This document shows, in pieces, positions 1-8,682 of a stretch of 42,038 nucleotides of DNA. The notes under the pieces are model-generated. The model was given only the letters and a program-made list of their open reading frames with translations, was not told the DNA's origin and ran no database searches. The position numbers were made by a program, and so were the translations under genes. Within the stretch, counting starts at the first letter, position 1; each line of letters begins with the position of its first letter. Origin of the DNA: an uncultured archaeon (lineage in GTDB: Archaea > Nanobdellota > Nanobdellia > Pacearchaeales > GW2011-AR1); contig CAIQQL010000131.1 of the NCBI GenBank assembly GCA_903873955.1, positions 1 through 42,038 on the forward strand, read 5' to 3'.

Positions 1-446
1 AACTTGTATTTTCTTACACCTTTATCCTTGAGTATCTTCTTGATGTCTTTTGCATCAATTACTGGATCCTTGGTGTTTTGTATAAAAACACTCGGGGTAG
101 AAAAGTTTTCTATCCATTCTTCAAGAGGAATTCTATTCTCTCTTGCCCAATATACTGGCAGGCTTATGATCAGACATTTTCTAGGAGCAATCCTCTCTTC
201 TTTTATCCCTTTGATAGTGAGGAGCGCACCTGTTGAGCGTCCTAAAATAATATACTCTTTTTTATTTTTCAATTCTTTTGCGAGCAAGTCTAATTCCAGA
301 TCAAGGTCAATCATCCCTCTGCCCGTTTTCCAATGCTCATACTCGTGTATCAATGTCGAAGAAAAGAGCGGGCGCATCTCGCGCTCAACTGTCTCAATCC
401 ATGCTTTGTTATGTAGGCTGTTTCCAGCAAGTAAGATCAATTCCAT
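1..446 (-). CDS. Alpha/beta-hydrolase-like protein (3' end truncated by window edge), copy 1 of a tandem pair
   Basis: Manual reverse-strand translation from ATG at 446: MELILLAGNSLHNKAWIETVEREMRPLFSSTLIHEYEHWKTG...EYIILGRSTGALLTIKG; the GRSTG motif fits a GxSxG nucleophile elbow. Confidence 0.7.
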   Translation of the reverse strand, partial: MELILLAGNSLHNKAWIETVEREMRPLFSSTLIHEYEHWKTGRGMIDLDLELDLLAKELKNKKEYIILGRSTGALLTIKGIKEERIAPRKCLIISLPVYWARENRIPLEEWIENFSTPSVFIQNTKDPVIDAKDIKKILKDKGVRKYK

Positions 447-470
447 ATACTCCCTAAGACTCCTCTCTTT

Positions 471-1013
471 TTAATGGTTCTGCTTTTTTCTAAGAAGCTT
501 TTTCATAATCTTTTTTAATTTTATTATGTCTGGATAATTGTTGTCCTCTCCTTCGAAGGTAATCACTTTTTTCTTTTTCACTTCTTGCGCTTTCAAGAGT
601 TCTTTGAGGTCATGAGCACTCAATGAGGGGTCGTGCTTATTTTGTATAAACACAGTCTGTAATGCATAAGCTTCCAGGTATTTTTCTAAAATAGCATTAT
701 TATCATTAGATTCTATCGCAGGGATTTCACAAAACATGCACTTTGCCGGGTAAATCTTTCTCTCCTTTATTCCCTTCAGGCAAAGAATCGCCCCTATTGC
801 CCTGGCAAAAAGAACATATTTTTTCTCCTTTCTTAATTCGTGAGACAGGACCTTTAGCTCTAGATCAAGGTCAATCATGCCACTGCCGTTTTTCCAATGC
901 TCATACTCGTGTATCAATGTCGAAGAAAAGAGCGGGCGCATCTCGCGCTCAACTTGTTTTATCCAGGCTTTGTTATGTATGCTATTGCCGGCAAGTAAGA
1001 CCAGCTTCATCAA
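471..1013 (-). CDS. Alpha/beta-hydrolase-like protein, copy 2, with apparently degenerate catalytic motifs
   Basis: 180 aa ORF colinear with copy 1 (LLAGNSIHNKAWIKQVEREMRPLFSSTLIHEYEHWKNG); the GxSxG position reads ARAIG. Confidence 0.7.
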   Translation of the reverse strand: MMKLVLLAGNSIHNKAWIKQVEREMRPLFSSTLIHEYEHWKNGSGMIDLDLELKVLSHELRKEKKYVLFARAIGAILCLKGIKERKIYPAKCMFCEIPAIESNDNNAILEKYLEAYALQTVFIQNKHDPSLSAHDLKELLKAQEVKKKKVITFEGEDNNYPDIIKLKKIMKKLLRKKQNH

Positions 1014-1051
1014 TATCTGGAGGGTCTTGGTCTATATATTTTTTATGTTTT

Positions 1052-2611
1052 TCACGCCTTTGCAATCTTTCCCCTATCCAGAAAACTATCTAGAGATGGG
1101 TTCTTTTTTTCCTCTGCAAGCTGAGATTTTATCTGCTCCAACGTCTTATACATCTTGCGCTCTCTTGCCCCTGAAACATAATGGGAGATTTCATCTTTAG
1201 TGCCTTTGGTGACCAAGATTATCAACTTACCCTTTACGACCCTTGCAGTTCGTCCAGCCCTCTGAATCTTCCTGATTGCGGAAGGGATAGGTTCATAGAA
1301 AAGCACGGCATTGACCTCTGGGATGTCCAATCCCTCCTCTCCAATCGATGTAGCGCACAGGACGTTAATCGCCCCCTCCTTAAACTGGCTAATAACCTCT
1401 TTCTGCTCTTTTTGTGAGAGGCCGGTTTCTTTCTTTTTTGCCTGGCCGACAAACATCGCCGAACGAACTCCCTGAATCTGATTTAACCTGCGGGTTATGC
1501 TTGCAGAAGTTTCACGAAACTGTGAAAAAATCATAATCTTTGCCAGCGGATTATCTGTCATTTCTTTACTGATAATCTTTGCAGTCTCCTCAATCTTGGG
1601 ATGTTCCATGCCTTTGCCCAAGACCTTGTCCAAGGAGATCCTTGCCGCCTGGAACTCAGGCATAGCCACAAGCTTCTGCACTCCTCTGCTTTTTTTCTCA
1701 TTGGCCTGCTGCACCAATCCTTCCAGGTAATCTTTCAATCCCGATAAGGTCTGTGTCTCGAGCAGTTCTTGGGCATGGCTGATCTTTATTGCCTGTGCCG
1801 TAAGGGACATTCCTCTCATCGCATTGAAGTCGTTGCCTTGCGCCTGGGATGCAAGGCGGTTTTGCAGCATCAGCAAGGTTATCTTATTTGCTGGACCTTG
1901 CAATAATCCTCGTTTCTTTAACTGATCGACCTGGGCATCAAATATCCGTCTAAGCAGTATTTTCATCTCGATGAACTCGGTAGGGAACTTCACCTCAACT
2001 TTCTCAAATTCTCTCTCCTGCAGATAAGGTTTGACATCAGAGGATTCCCTACTACGGATCTCGATCTCCTCCACGTCAAGATGTCTGCAGATTTCCCGCA
2101 CCAATGCCGGATCTGAGCCGGGTGAGGCTGTCAGTCCTATGATGCGCTGGTTTCTTGCCTGCCGTTTGTAAAAATCAACCACTTTTGTGTAATCATAATT
2201 CTTCAGACATCTATGGGCCTCGTCAAAGATAATCAACGAAACCTCCTCCAGATTGTACAATCCTTTCACCAGATCGTTTCCGATACATTGCGGTGTTGAA
2301 AAGATTATCTCTGCAGTCTGGAAAATCTTCTTTCTTTTTATCGCAGGTACCTCTCCGGTGAACAGTTGACGGTCAGCATACAACTCAGAGAGGTGCTTTT
2401 GGAAGTATTCATAATGCTGCTCAGCAAGAGGTCTTGTTGGCGCAAGAAAAAGGACTTTGCTTGGTGCAAAAGCTTTCAGTCTTTCTACGGTGATGAGCAG
2501 GGCAATCAGTGTCTTTCCGAGCCCGGTCGGAAGCACCACCAGGGTATTGCGGTCTTTGGCCGTCTCAAAGATCTTTTGCTGGTATTGTCTGGGAGAGATG
2601 TCAATGAGCAT
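1052..2611 (-). CDS. Superfamily 2 DEAD/DEAH helicase, Hef/FANCM-like helicase domain
   Basis: MLIDISPRQYQQKIFETAKDRNTLVVLPTGLGKTLIALL, DEAH box (IIFDEAHR), GLTASPG, and QRAGRTAR motif VI; start at 2611 preferred over 2656 because a TATA-like tract lies about 25 nt upstream. No ERCC4 nuclease domain follows. Confidence 0.88.
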   Translation of the reverse strand: MLIDISPRQYQQKIFETAKDRNTLVVLPTGLGKTLIALLITVERLKAFAPSKVLFLAPTRPLAEQHYEYFQKHLSELYADRQLFTGEVPAIKRKKIFQTAEIIFSTPQCIGNDLVKGLYNLEEVSLIIFDEAHRCLKNYDYTKVVDFYKRQARNQRIIGLTASPGSDPALVREICRHLDVEEIEIRSRESSDVKPYLQEREFEKVEVKFPTEFIEMKILLRRIFDAQVDQLKKRGLLQGPANKITLLMLQNRLASQAQGNDFNAMRGMSLTAQAIKISHAQELLETQTLSGLKDYLEGLVQQANEKKSRGVQKLVAMPEFQAARISLDKVLGKGMEHPKIEETAKIISKEMTDNPLAKIMIFSQFRETSASITRRLNQIQGVRSAMFVGQAKKKETGLSQKEQKEVISQFKEGAINVLCATSIGEEGLDIPEVNAVLFYEPIPSAIRKIQRAGRTARVVKGKLIILVTKGTKDEISHYVSGARERKMYKTLEQIKSQLAEEKKNPSLDSFLDRGKIAKA

Positions 2612-2769
2612 GTATCTTAGAAGTTTGCATAAGATTTTAAATTGTCCTTTTTTCAATTCAATTCGCTTCCTTTTTTTCTTTCTCTCTCCCCTAAACTGTG
2701 AAATTTCCCTTTTTTTCCTGAACTTTTTAGTATAGAAAGCTTTAAAATCCTAAAGTTCGTTTAATCTTC

Positions 2770-5700
2770 ATGGGTTCTTATAGGAGAATGCTTGCAACAG
2801 GGTGGTTTCTTTTAGCATTTGCAATGGCTCTTTTTTCCTCTTTTTCAGGCGGAGCCGCGGAAAATAACGAACAAGCGGATTTTAACCTAACAACTCTCAA
2901 TTGTATTTCCTCTTACACCTTTGATCATTCTATTAATTTCTGCTCGGTCGCAAACGAGAATCTTACGGGATATTATTGGAAGGAGATAAACAACTGCACT
3001 AATGATACTTTTAACTATACTTCTGGTGTTGGTTTCCCCTGCACCACTCCTACAACTCCTATCTGTGTACCTCGCTGGGGTTGTGTTGGTAATGGGTCGG
3101 ATGGAATTTGCAGGCTTGAAAAAGGGAGCAGAGAATATATGCGCTGCGGCTCACCCATTGACTTCAATAACTGTTATGCCATCAGCCATAATACTTCTGA
3201 CATCTATCATGGAGACTATACTGATCTGCTTCCCTTCCCTTGCGACTATTGTATCCCGAACTGGACTGCTCCGGTCAGCGCTTGTTTCTCCAATAATATT
3301 GCAACCTTCAATTTTACTGATGCTAATGGCTGCTATGCCAAAACTCTGCTTGCGTCTGACCTTATCGGCGAGGTACAAACCGGCAGTTGTGATTATTGCG
3401 TTCCTTCTTGGCAATGCACAAGTTATAATGCCTGTCAAGCCAGTGGTTATCAAACCTGTAAAACCGTCACGGACACCAATAGCTGCTTTGCAAAAACCGG
3501 ACAATTGAATGACCAGTTTCCAGGGAACTATGAATCTTTGCCAAGACAAAGTTGTGAGTATGACACCTGCTCTCCTAGCTGGACAGAACAAAAGTCCATA
3601 TGCCGAGCGGACAGCACTACCATTTCCTGGTTCAATGATTCCAATGACTGCTATGGAAAAACCGGGCTTTCTAAATATCTCGATATGAGGCCAGCCAATG
3701 TAACTTCTGCTTGCACGTATCTTCCTGCAGGTCCTATAAAAGTCACCAGCGGGTGTGTCGTGCCTAGTGATGGGATGGTGATTACCCAAGATACGACTCT
3801 CTGTCAGGGTTACTTTACTTCTATTCACCGCGGCATCAAGTTTGGAGCAGACCACATCACTCTTGATTGCAACGGGGCTTATCTTGATGGTGGATTGCCT
3901 TACCCTGCAAGTACATCTAATATCAATCTTTTAGACTATGGGTACCCTATGTACTATGGGCTTATCGATACTAACTCCCGAATTGATGTCACCATTAAAA
4001 ACTGTAATCTTCTTGGGCATATCAATGGTATCCTCTCCGCAAATACTAATAGCCCTTTCCCTATCAAAATTATCAACAATACTATCAAATGGAATACCTA
4101 TGGCATCAATGCGAAAGGCAATCAACTTATTTCCGGCAATACTATTGTAGATAATGCTCAAGCGGGAATCTATGCGATTCTCGCTAATAGCTCAGATTAT
4201 CACATCAACCAAAATAATATCTTCCATAACGGAAATTATATGATATATATCTATGGACAGAATCTTAATTATAACACTTTAGGGGGCTCAAATATTGATG
4301 CTACGAATAACTGGTGGAGCTTGAATTATCCAGTGGTTGCACAATCTATTTTAGGTACGGTAACTTATCTTCCTCTTTCTCCTACCTCTTTTGCTGCTAA
4401 TCCCGACTTCTGCTTGCCTTTATGGGTCAATGACACGAACTGGTCTGCCTGCGACGATTTCGGATTTAAGTACCAGACTTGGAGAGACGCGCGTTCTTGC
4501 GGAAATCTGTCAACGCAACCTGCGATGAAGAAGGCTTCGTGCAGTTCTTTTCCTGTAACTATTACTTCGCCTTATAATAAAGAAATGGTTACTTCTTCAG
4601 GTCTTAGCATCCAGATATTCAAACCCTCGGATACGAGTTGCATTGCTTCTATCTCTTCCTGTTCTGCAACCGATGTCTGTCAGAAAGTGACTCCTCTTTT
4701 ATATTATAATGATTCTTATTCCGGTCCAGGCACGGTCAGTTGGGCCAACTGGGTAATCTTTAACCAACTTCCTGAGAATATTAATGGAAGTTATTATCTT
4801 GCTAGTGTGCGATGCGTGAACCTCTCCAAGGCTGATGCAACCAGTGTCGTCACATCCATCTTTTATGTTGATGCAACCGCTTCTACATTCCTCGCTCAAG
4901 CTCCATTCAATGGTACGCTCGTCCATCCTGATGTGCAGCAACTCTTTAGTATCAATTACAGCGAGCTTAATTTAGACAGCATAACTTTGCATCTTGGAAG
5001 AGTCTACCCAGGATATACAGTTCCCTTTGACTTGACCTTAACCAATTGTCCTAGCGGCATTAATCAAACCTGCTCCGCTTTGATTGATTTATCCCTTGAA
5101 TCTGAGGGAGTTGCTTTGTCTTATTATTTTACTCTTCTTGACAAGGCAGGAAATAGTCTTGATACTCCTACTTATCAACTATCTGTCAGTGAGTGCCTTG
5201 CACGGTGGGCGCCGATGGACAGCTGTTATCCTGATGAGAGTATCTTCAGAACCTATTCTGATGCAAATTCGTGTTTTGTTAAGCATGGGTATTATGCTAA
5301 ACCTTGGGCATACGGACCAAACCTCAGTGTTTCTGCAGTATATTTCCCTGCAGGCACTGTCCGAGATTATTATTTTAGTGCGTTATCTGGAAATATTACT
5401 CTTAATCAGCTCATTAGCGCATTCACTCCTACCTTTTCAGATATTAACCTGCGTCCTACAGAAATTCTTTTCTTCGCAAACAGTTCTGCTTTGATAACTT
5501 CCAACTCGACTTATTCTTACTGGACGATTACTGGTTTCACAGGTTGGCACAGAGTAGATCGAAACGATGTTCTCTTTAATGACGTCAATGGAGATGCCCC
5601 TATAGTCACTCCTTATTTTGTCATCCGTCAAAACATAGGTTCTTTACCCCGCTCTTTAACTTTGCCTGCAGGAGTGTTATACTATGGCTCCACTGAAAAG

Positions 5701-6657
5701 AATTCTACTGCATTATTTGGCAAACCTCAAGATGTTTTTGTGCCTTATAGCTGTGATGCAAATGGAGATGGTTTTATTGGTAATCTTAATTTAGTAAACA
5801 CTAATTTGAATCTGACTTACACTCGATACGCGAATAGCATGGAATTTAGAGATGCAGGAAAACTTTTTCTGGAATTCGGCTTTAACTTCCTACTTGTACC
5901 CTTTAATTTCGCATCATTATATCTTGAAAAGCAACAGTCTGGTAGCAGCGCAGCTTATCTGATAGTTCGCGGACTGAATCTTAGTGTACAAGGAACGAAT
6001 AAGACTGTCTACATGGATCGTATTCTTGCAGGAACAGGTGTGTGCATAAAGGATGCTGAGATTTTGAACATAAGTGAAATTTCTTCAACATGCACAGGCA
6101 CTAACGAGGTTGGTGTAAGATGCCCTGGCTCTAAAGGTAATTATACTTGTAATCTGGTTGATAGTGATACTCGCTATCAAATAACTGGACTAAGCCACTC
6201 AGGCGTCAAAGAGCTCTCTGCTTTTTGCGGTGATGGCGTCTGCAACAATGGTGAATCCTGTTCAAGCTGTTCTTCAGACTGTGGAGGTTGCGGCGGAGGC
6301 GGTGGTGGAGGTGGAGGCGGCGGAGGCAGTTCGGGTGGCGGATCAGGTTCAGGAAGCATCATGCTCCAAAGCAATTCCTTGAATTTGACGGATCATGCTA
6401 ACAAGACTACAAATGTTTCATCCGTTCAAGGGCAGTCCCTCAATAACTCCACTCCTGTAAAAGTTGTCAATGTCTCTGTCCAGAGCCAGAATGCCTCTCA
6501 TCCTGTCACAGGATTTTCTATCTTGGAAAACAGTTCCTATCTAACCGGAGGAGTCATTGTTCTTGGAATACTTATCGTGCTCGGGTTAGTCTGGAAATAC
6601 ACTTCTAGAAAAAAAGATGTCGCTGTACCAGCTTCCTCTTTGGCACCTTCGCAATAA
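2770..6657 (+). CDS. Large secreted/surface protein: signal peptide, repeated Cys-rich modules, right-handed beta-helix-like segment, poly-Gly linker, C-terminal TM anchor
   Basis: 1295 aa ORF; hydrophobic N-terminus; repeated C-x-P-x-W...C...D-x-N-x-C modules; NosD-like stretch IKNCNLLGHINGILSANTNSPFPIKIINNTIKWNTYGINAKGNQLISGNTI; GGCGGGGGGGGGGGGSSGGGSGSG; C-terminal VIVLGILIVLGLVWKYTSRKK. Confidence 0.88.
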   Translation: MGSYRRMLATGWFLLAFAMALFSSFSGGAAENNEQADFNLTTLNCISSYTFDHSINFCSVANENLTGYYWKEINNCTNDTFNYTSGVGFPCTTPTTPICVPRWGCVGNGSDGICRLEKGSREYMRCGSPIDFNNCYAISHNTSDIYHGDYTDLLPFPCDYCIPNWTAPVSACFSNNIATFNFTDANGCYAKTLLASDLIGEVQTGSCDYCVPSWQCTSYNACQASGYQTCKTVTDTNSCFAKTGQLNDQFPGNYESLPRQSCEYDTCSPSWTEQKSICRADSTTISWFNDSNDCYGKTGLSKYLDMRPANVTSACTYLPAGPIKVTSGCVVPSDGMVITQDTTLCQGYFTSIHRGIKFGADHITLDCNGAYLDGGLPYPASTSNINLLDYGYPMYYGLIDTNSRIDVTIKNCNLLGHINGILSANTNSPFPIKIINNTIKWNTYGINAKGNQLISGNTIVDNAQAGIYAILANSSDYHINQNNIFHNGNYMIYIYGQNLNYNTLGGSNIDATNNWWSLNYPVVAQSILGTVTYLPLSPTSFAANPDFCLPLWVNDTNWSACDDFGFKYQTWRDARSCGNLSTQPAMKKASCSSFPVTITSPYNKEMVTSSGLSIQIFKPSDTSCIASISSCSATDVCQKVTPLLYYNDSYSGPGTVSWANWVIFNQLPENINGSYYLASVRCVNLSKADATSVVTSIFYVDATASTFLAQAPFNGTLVHPDVQQLFSINYSELNLDSITLHLGRVYPGYTVPFDLTLTNCPSGINQTCSALIDLSLESEGVALSYYFTLLDKAGNSLDTPTYQLSVSECLARWAPMDSCYPDESIFRTYSDANSCFVKHGYYAKPWAYGPNLSVSAVYFPAGTVRDYYFSALSGNITLNQLISAFTPTFSDINLRPTEILFFANSSALITSNSTYSYWTITGFTGWHRVDRNDVLFNDVNGDAPIVTPYFVIRQNIGSLPRSLTLPAGVLYYGSTEKNSTALFGKPQDVFVPYSCDANGDGFIGNLNLVNTNLNLTYTRYANSMEFRDAGKLFLEFGFNFLLVPFNFASLYLEKQQSGSSAAYLIVRGLNLSVQGTNKTVYMDRILAGTGVCIKDAEILNISEISSTCTGTNEVGVRCPGSKGNYTCNLVDSDTRYQITGLSHSGVKELSAFCGDGVCNNGESCSSCSSDCGGCGGGGGGGGGGGGSSGGGSGSGSIMLQSNSLNLTDHANKTTNVSSVQGQSLNNSTPVKVVNVSVQSQNASHPVTGFSILENSSYLTGGVIVLGILIVLGLVWKYTSRKKDVAVPASSLAPSQ

Positions 6658-6683
6658 AAACCGAACTGCCCTATTTCCAGACC

Positions 6684-7412
6684 TTACATCGTATTGGCCA
6701 AGATGAGCAAAGCATAGAATGTGAACAACAAGGTGATACATGCCAGAATTGCCCAAAGAACTCTTGAACCAAACAGGATCTGTGTCCCGTCCAATTTTGA
6801 AAGCGGGATCATATTCACGAAGGCATAGGCTGTGGCCAATAATGCATAAGGCTCAAGACTGTATGTATAGAACACAATCGTCAGGATAAGCACACCTAAA
6901 ATCCCTGCAGCACCTATCAACCCGTTATGCCATTCTGTCATTTCACTATGGCTATAATATCCGAATCTACGTGCTGCCCTGCGCAAGAGCGGACGAGATT
7001 CATATGTGAGCAGAGTTGGTGCCTTAAGCAGGCCCAGAGAAAAGAAACTAATTGCAAGAGGAGCAATTATGCCTGTGGGGACCGGATCTTTGAAATGTTC
7101 ATGCGGTTTGAATCCATAACGATCCACTTTCCAGATCTCATGTTCGACATCTGCGTCCAGCAGTCGTGCCATGATCTTTCGACAACCAACGGCTGCCAGA
7201 AGTATTATTGCGGTAAAAATCATGATCTCCGGAATGGCATCCCATTTTCCTGCGAGAGCCGCCCCAAAACCTGTGAGGGCAATAAATACCAACCATGCAA
7301 CAAAGATGTGTACCCCCTCCTCTTTTTTCATCCTTCTTTTTATCTTCTGGTTTATATAAAGATTATGTTCCTTCTCTCGTTTTCTCTTCGACATTTCCCC
7401 TATTTTTTTCAA
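6684..7412 (-). CDS. M50-like membrane protein lacking a recognisable HExxH (possible pseudoprotease)
   Basis: Multi-TM; PVPTGIIAPLAISFF, LLKAPTLL and FVNMIPLSKLDGTQIL resemble archaeal site-2-protease family motifs; no HExxH anywhere in the ORF. Confidence 0.65.
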   Translation of the reverse strand: MKKIGEMSKRKREKEHNLYINQKIKRRMKKEEGVHIFVAWLVFIALTGFGAALAGKWDAIPEIMIFTAIILLAAVGCRKIMARLLDADVEHEIWKVDRYGFKPHEHFKDPVPTGIIAPLAISFFSLGLLKAPTLLTYESRPLLRRAARRFGYYSHSEMTEWHNGLIGAAGILGVLILTIVFYTYSLEPYALLATAYAFVNMIPLSKLDGTQILFGSRVLWAILACITLLFTFYALLILANTM

Positions 7413-7440
7413 TCGAATATAGCAATTCCAAAAACATAAA

Positions 7441-7448
7441 ATATAAAT
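7441..7448 (+). promoter_or_regulatory. TATA box (ATATAAAT) for PRC-barrel gene
   Basis: Centre is 26-27 nt upstream of the ATG at 7471. Confidence 0.6.
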
Positions 7449-7470
7449 ACTGCCCCTGTGACTTTACATC

Positions 7471-7785
7471 ATGTTGAAAGTAAAAAATATAAGCGAGGTG
7501 CTTGGAAAGAGAGTGTTTACGTCCGAAGGAGACATGTTCGGTTCGATTGAAGAAGTAAACCTTGTTGATAACCGCATCGATGGCTGGAAAATCCGCATCA
7601 GCACAGGATTTGCTGGAACGCTGGGCGGGGCACGAGGAGTGGTTATACCACATCAATTCGTGAAGTCCATTGGTGATGTTTTTATAATCAATAAGGCAAT
7701 GCTTCCATCGATACGTGAAGACTCTTTTGATAGTCTCCCACAAGGGGAGCTTTCTGGCGCCGAAGGCGAAGAAGACGTTATTTAA
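7471..7785 (+). CDS. PRC-barrel domain protein
   Basis: 104 aa; KNISEVLGKRVFTSEGDMFGSIEEVNLVDNRIDGWKIRI...IPHQFVKSIGDVFIINK is typical of archaeal PRC-barrel proteins. Confidence 0.75.
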   Translation: MLKVKNISEVLGKRVFTSEGDMFGSIEEVNLVDNRIDGWKIRISTGFAGTLGGARGVVIPHQFVKSIGDVFIINKAMLPSIREDSFDSLPQGELSGAEGEEDVI

Positions 7786-8148
7786 CTCTCCTCTTCCTCT
7801 CTTTTGTGAGAACTAGTGCTGGGTTCGGGCTTAGGTTAGCCTGGTTTCTTATTCCTAGAGAGCATATTCTGTCCTTGCCCTCAGAACTTAAATCTTAATT
7901 TTATCTCCTTTGTCTTGCTGGCTCTTTATCCATTAGCGCTCTTTCCATGCTTTGCCTTCGCCAGGAGTACTCCCTTTCCAAAAATCTATATCCCCTTACT
8001 TCAATAAACAATCCTTTTTTTTGTTTTTGGCTCATTTCTATATTTTATCATTAGTTGACCTGCCGGGGCCTCCCCTAAAATCCCCTCTTAAGAACCTCCT
8101 TTTTACCCATTCATTTTATTGTTCATGCAATTTTTTCTTCTCGAAGGG

Positions 8149-8156
8149 TTTAAATA
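8149..8156 (+). promoter_or_regulatory. TATA box (TTTAAATA)
   Basis: Centre is about 25 nt upstream of the ATG at 8178. Confidence 0.55.
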
Positions 8157-8177
8157 TTTCGCCTTATAATTGTACTC

Positions 8178-8657
8178 ATGGCGGATGTGTACACGACAAT
8201 TTTTTCAAGCGCAATATCCCAAACAGTATTGGTCTTTCTTTTGGTTTTTGCCCTTGTCTTCGCGGTTCTCCAGAAGTCAAAAATCCTCGGGGATAACAAA
8301 CGACAGATTGATTCCATTGTCGCCTTGGTCATTGCTCTGCTTACCACTTCGGTAGGCTATGCGCTCCATCTTATCGCCGGTCTTGCACCTTTTCTGGCAG
8401 TAAGCCTGGTCATCGTTCTGGTATTTCTTCTCCTAGTCGGCGTGTTTGCAAAGGGTGCCTTTGAAATGCCTGAAAGCCTACGTATCACCTTTGGAGTTGT
8501 AGCCTTCCTTGCGGTCGTTGCTGCAGTACTCTATCTTCTAGGAGTATTTGACAACTTTGACTCCCTGATGACCAACTATTCCTCGATTATCGGTAACGCC
8601 GTCTTGATCGGCGCAATTGTCGTTGTTATCGTCATCGCCTGGCGTAAAGAGAGTTAG
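8178..8657 (+). CDS. Multi-TM membrane protein, family with LxFALVFxxLQKSKILG signature (paralog 1)
   Basis: 159 aa, about 4 hydrophobic helices; shares VFAVLQKSKILGDNK with the ORFs at 10701 and 11206. Confidence 0.75.
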   Translation: MADVYTTIFSSAISQTVLVFLLVFALVFAVLQKSKILGDNKRQIDSIVALVIALLTTSVGYALHLIAGLAPFLAVSLVIVLVFLLLVGVFAKGAFEMPESLRITFGVVAFLAVVAAVLYLLGVFDNFDSLMTNYSSIIGNAVLIGAIVVVIVIAWRKES

Positions 8658-8682
8658 TAACCTTTTTTAAGAGGCTTTCTTC

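Noticed and set aside
743-1200. Plus-strand ORFs 743..1093 and 877..1200 from the ORF track
   Set aside because: Antisense to the better-supported hydrolase-like and helicase genes; no recognisable domains.
3151-3855. Minus-strand 234-aa ORF
   Set aside because: Lies wholly opposite the 1295-aa surface protein; composition is typical of shadow ORFs.
6280-6350. GGN-type repeat considered as a CRISPR or structured repeat
   Set aside because: In-frame Gly codon run in a surface protein linker; no spacers or regular direct repeats. No CRISPR array was seen anywhere in the window.
6177-6374. Poly-Pro minus-strand ORF (65 aa)
   Set aside because: Reverse complement of the poly-Gly tract in the 1295-aa protein, so a low-complexity artefact.
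7363-7743. Minus-strand 126-aa ORF
   Set aside because: Antisense to the PRC-barrel gene, which has a clear domain and a well-placed TATA box.
7952-8296. Plus-strand 114-aa ORF
   Set aside because: Out of frame with and overlapping the 8178 membrane protein; Phe/Leu/Ser-rich low-complexity translation and no family similarity.
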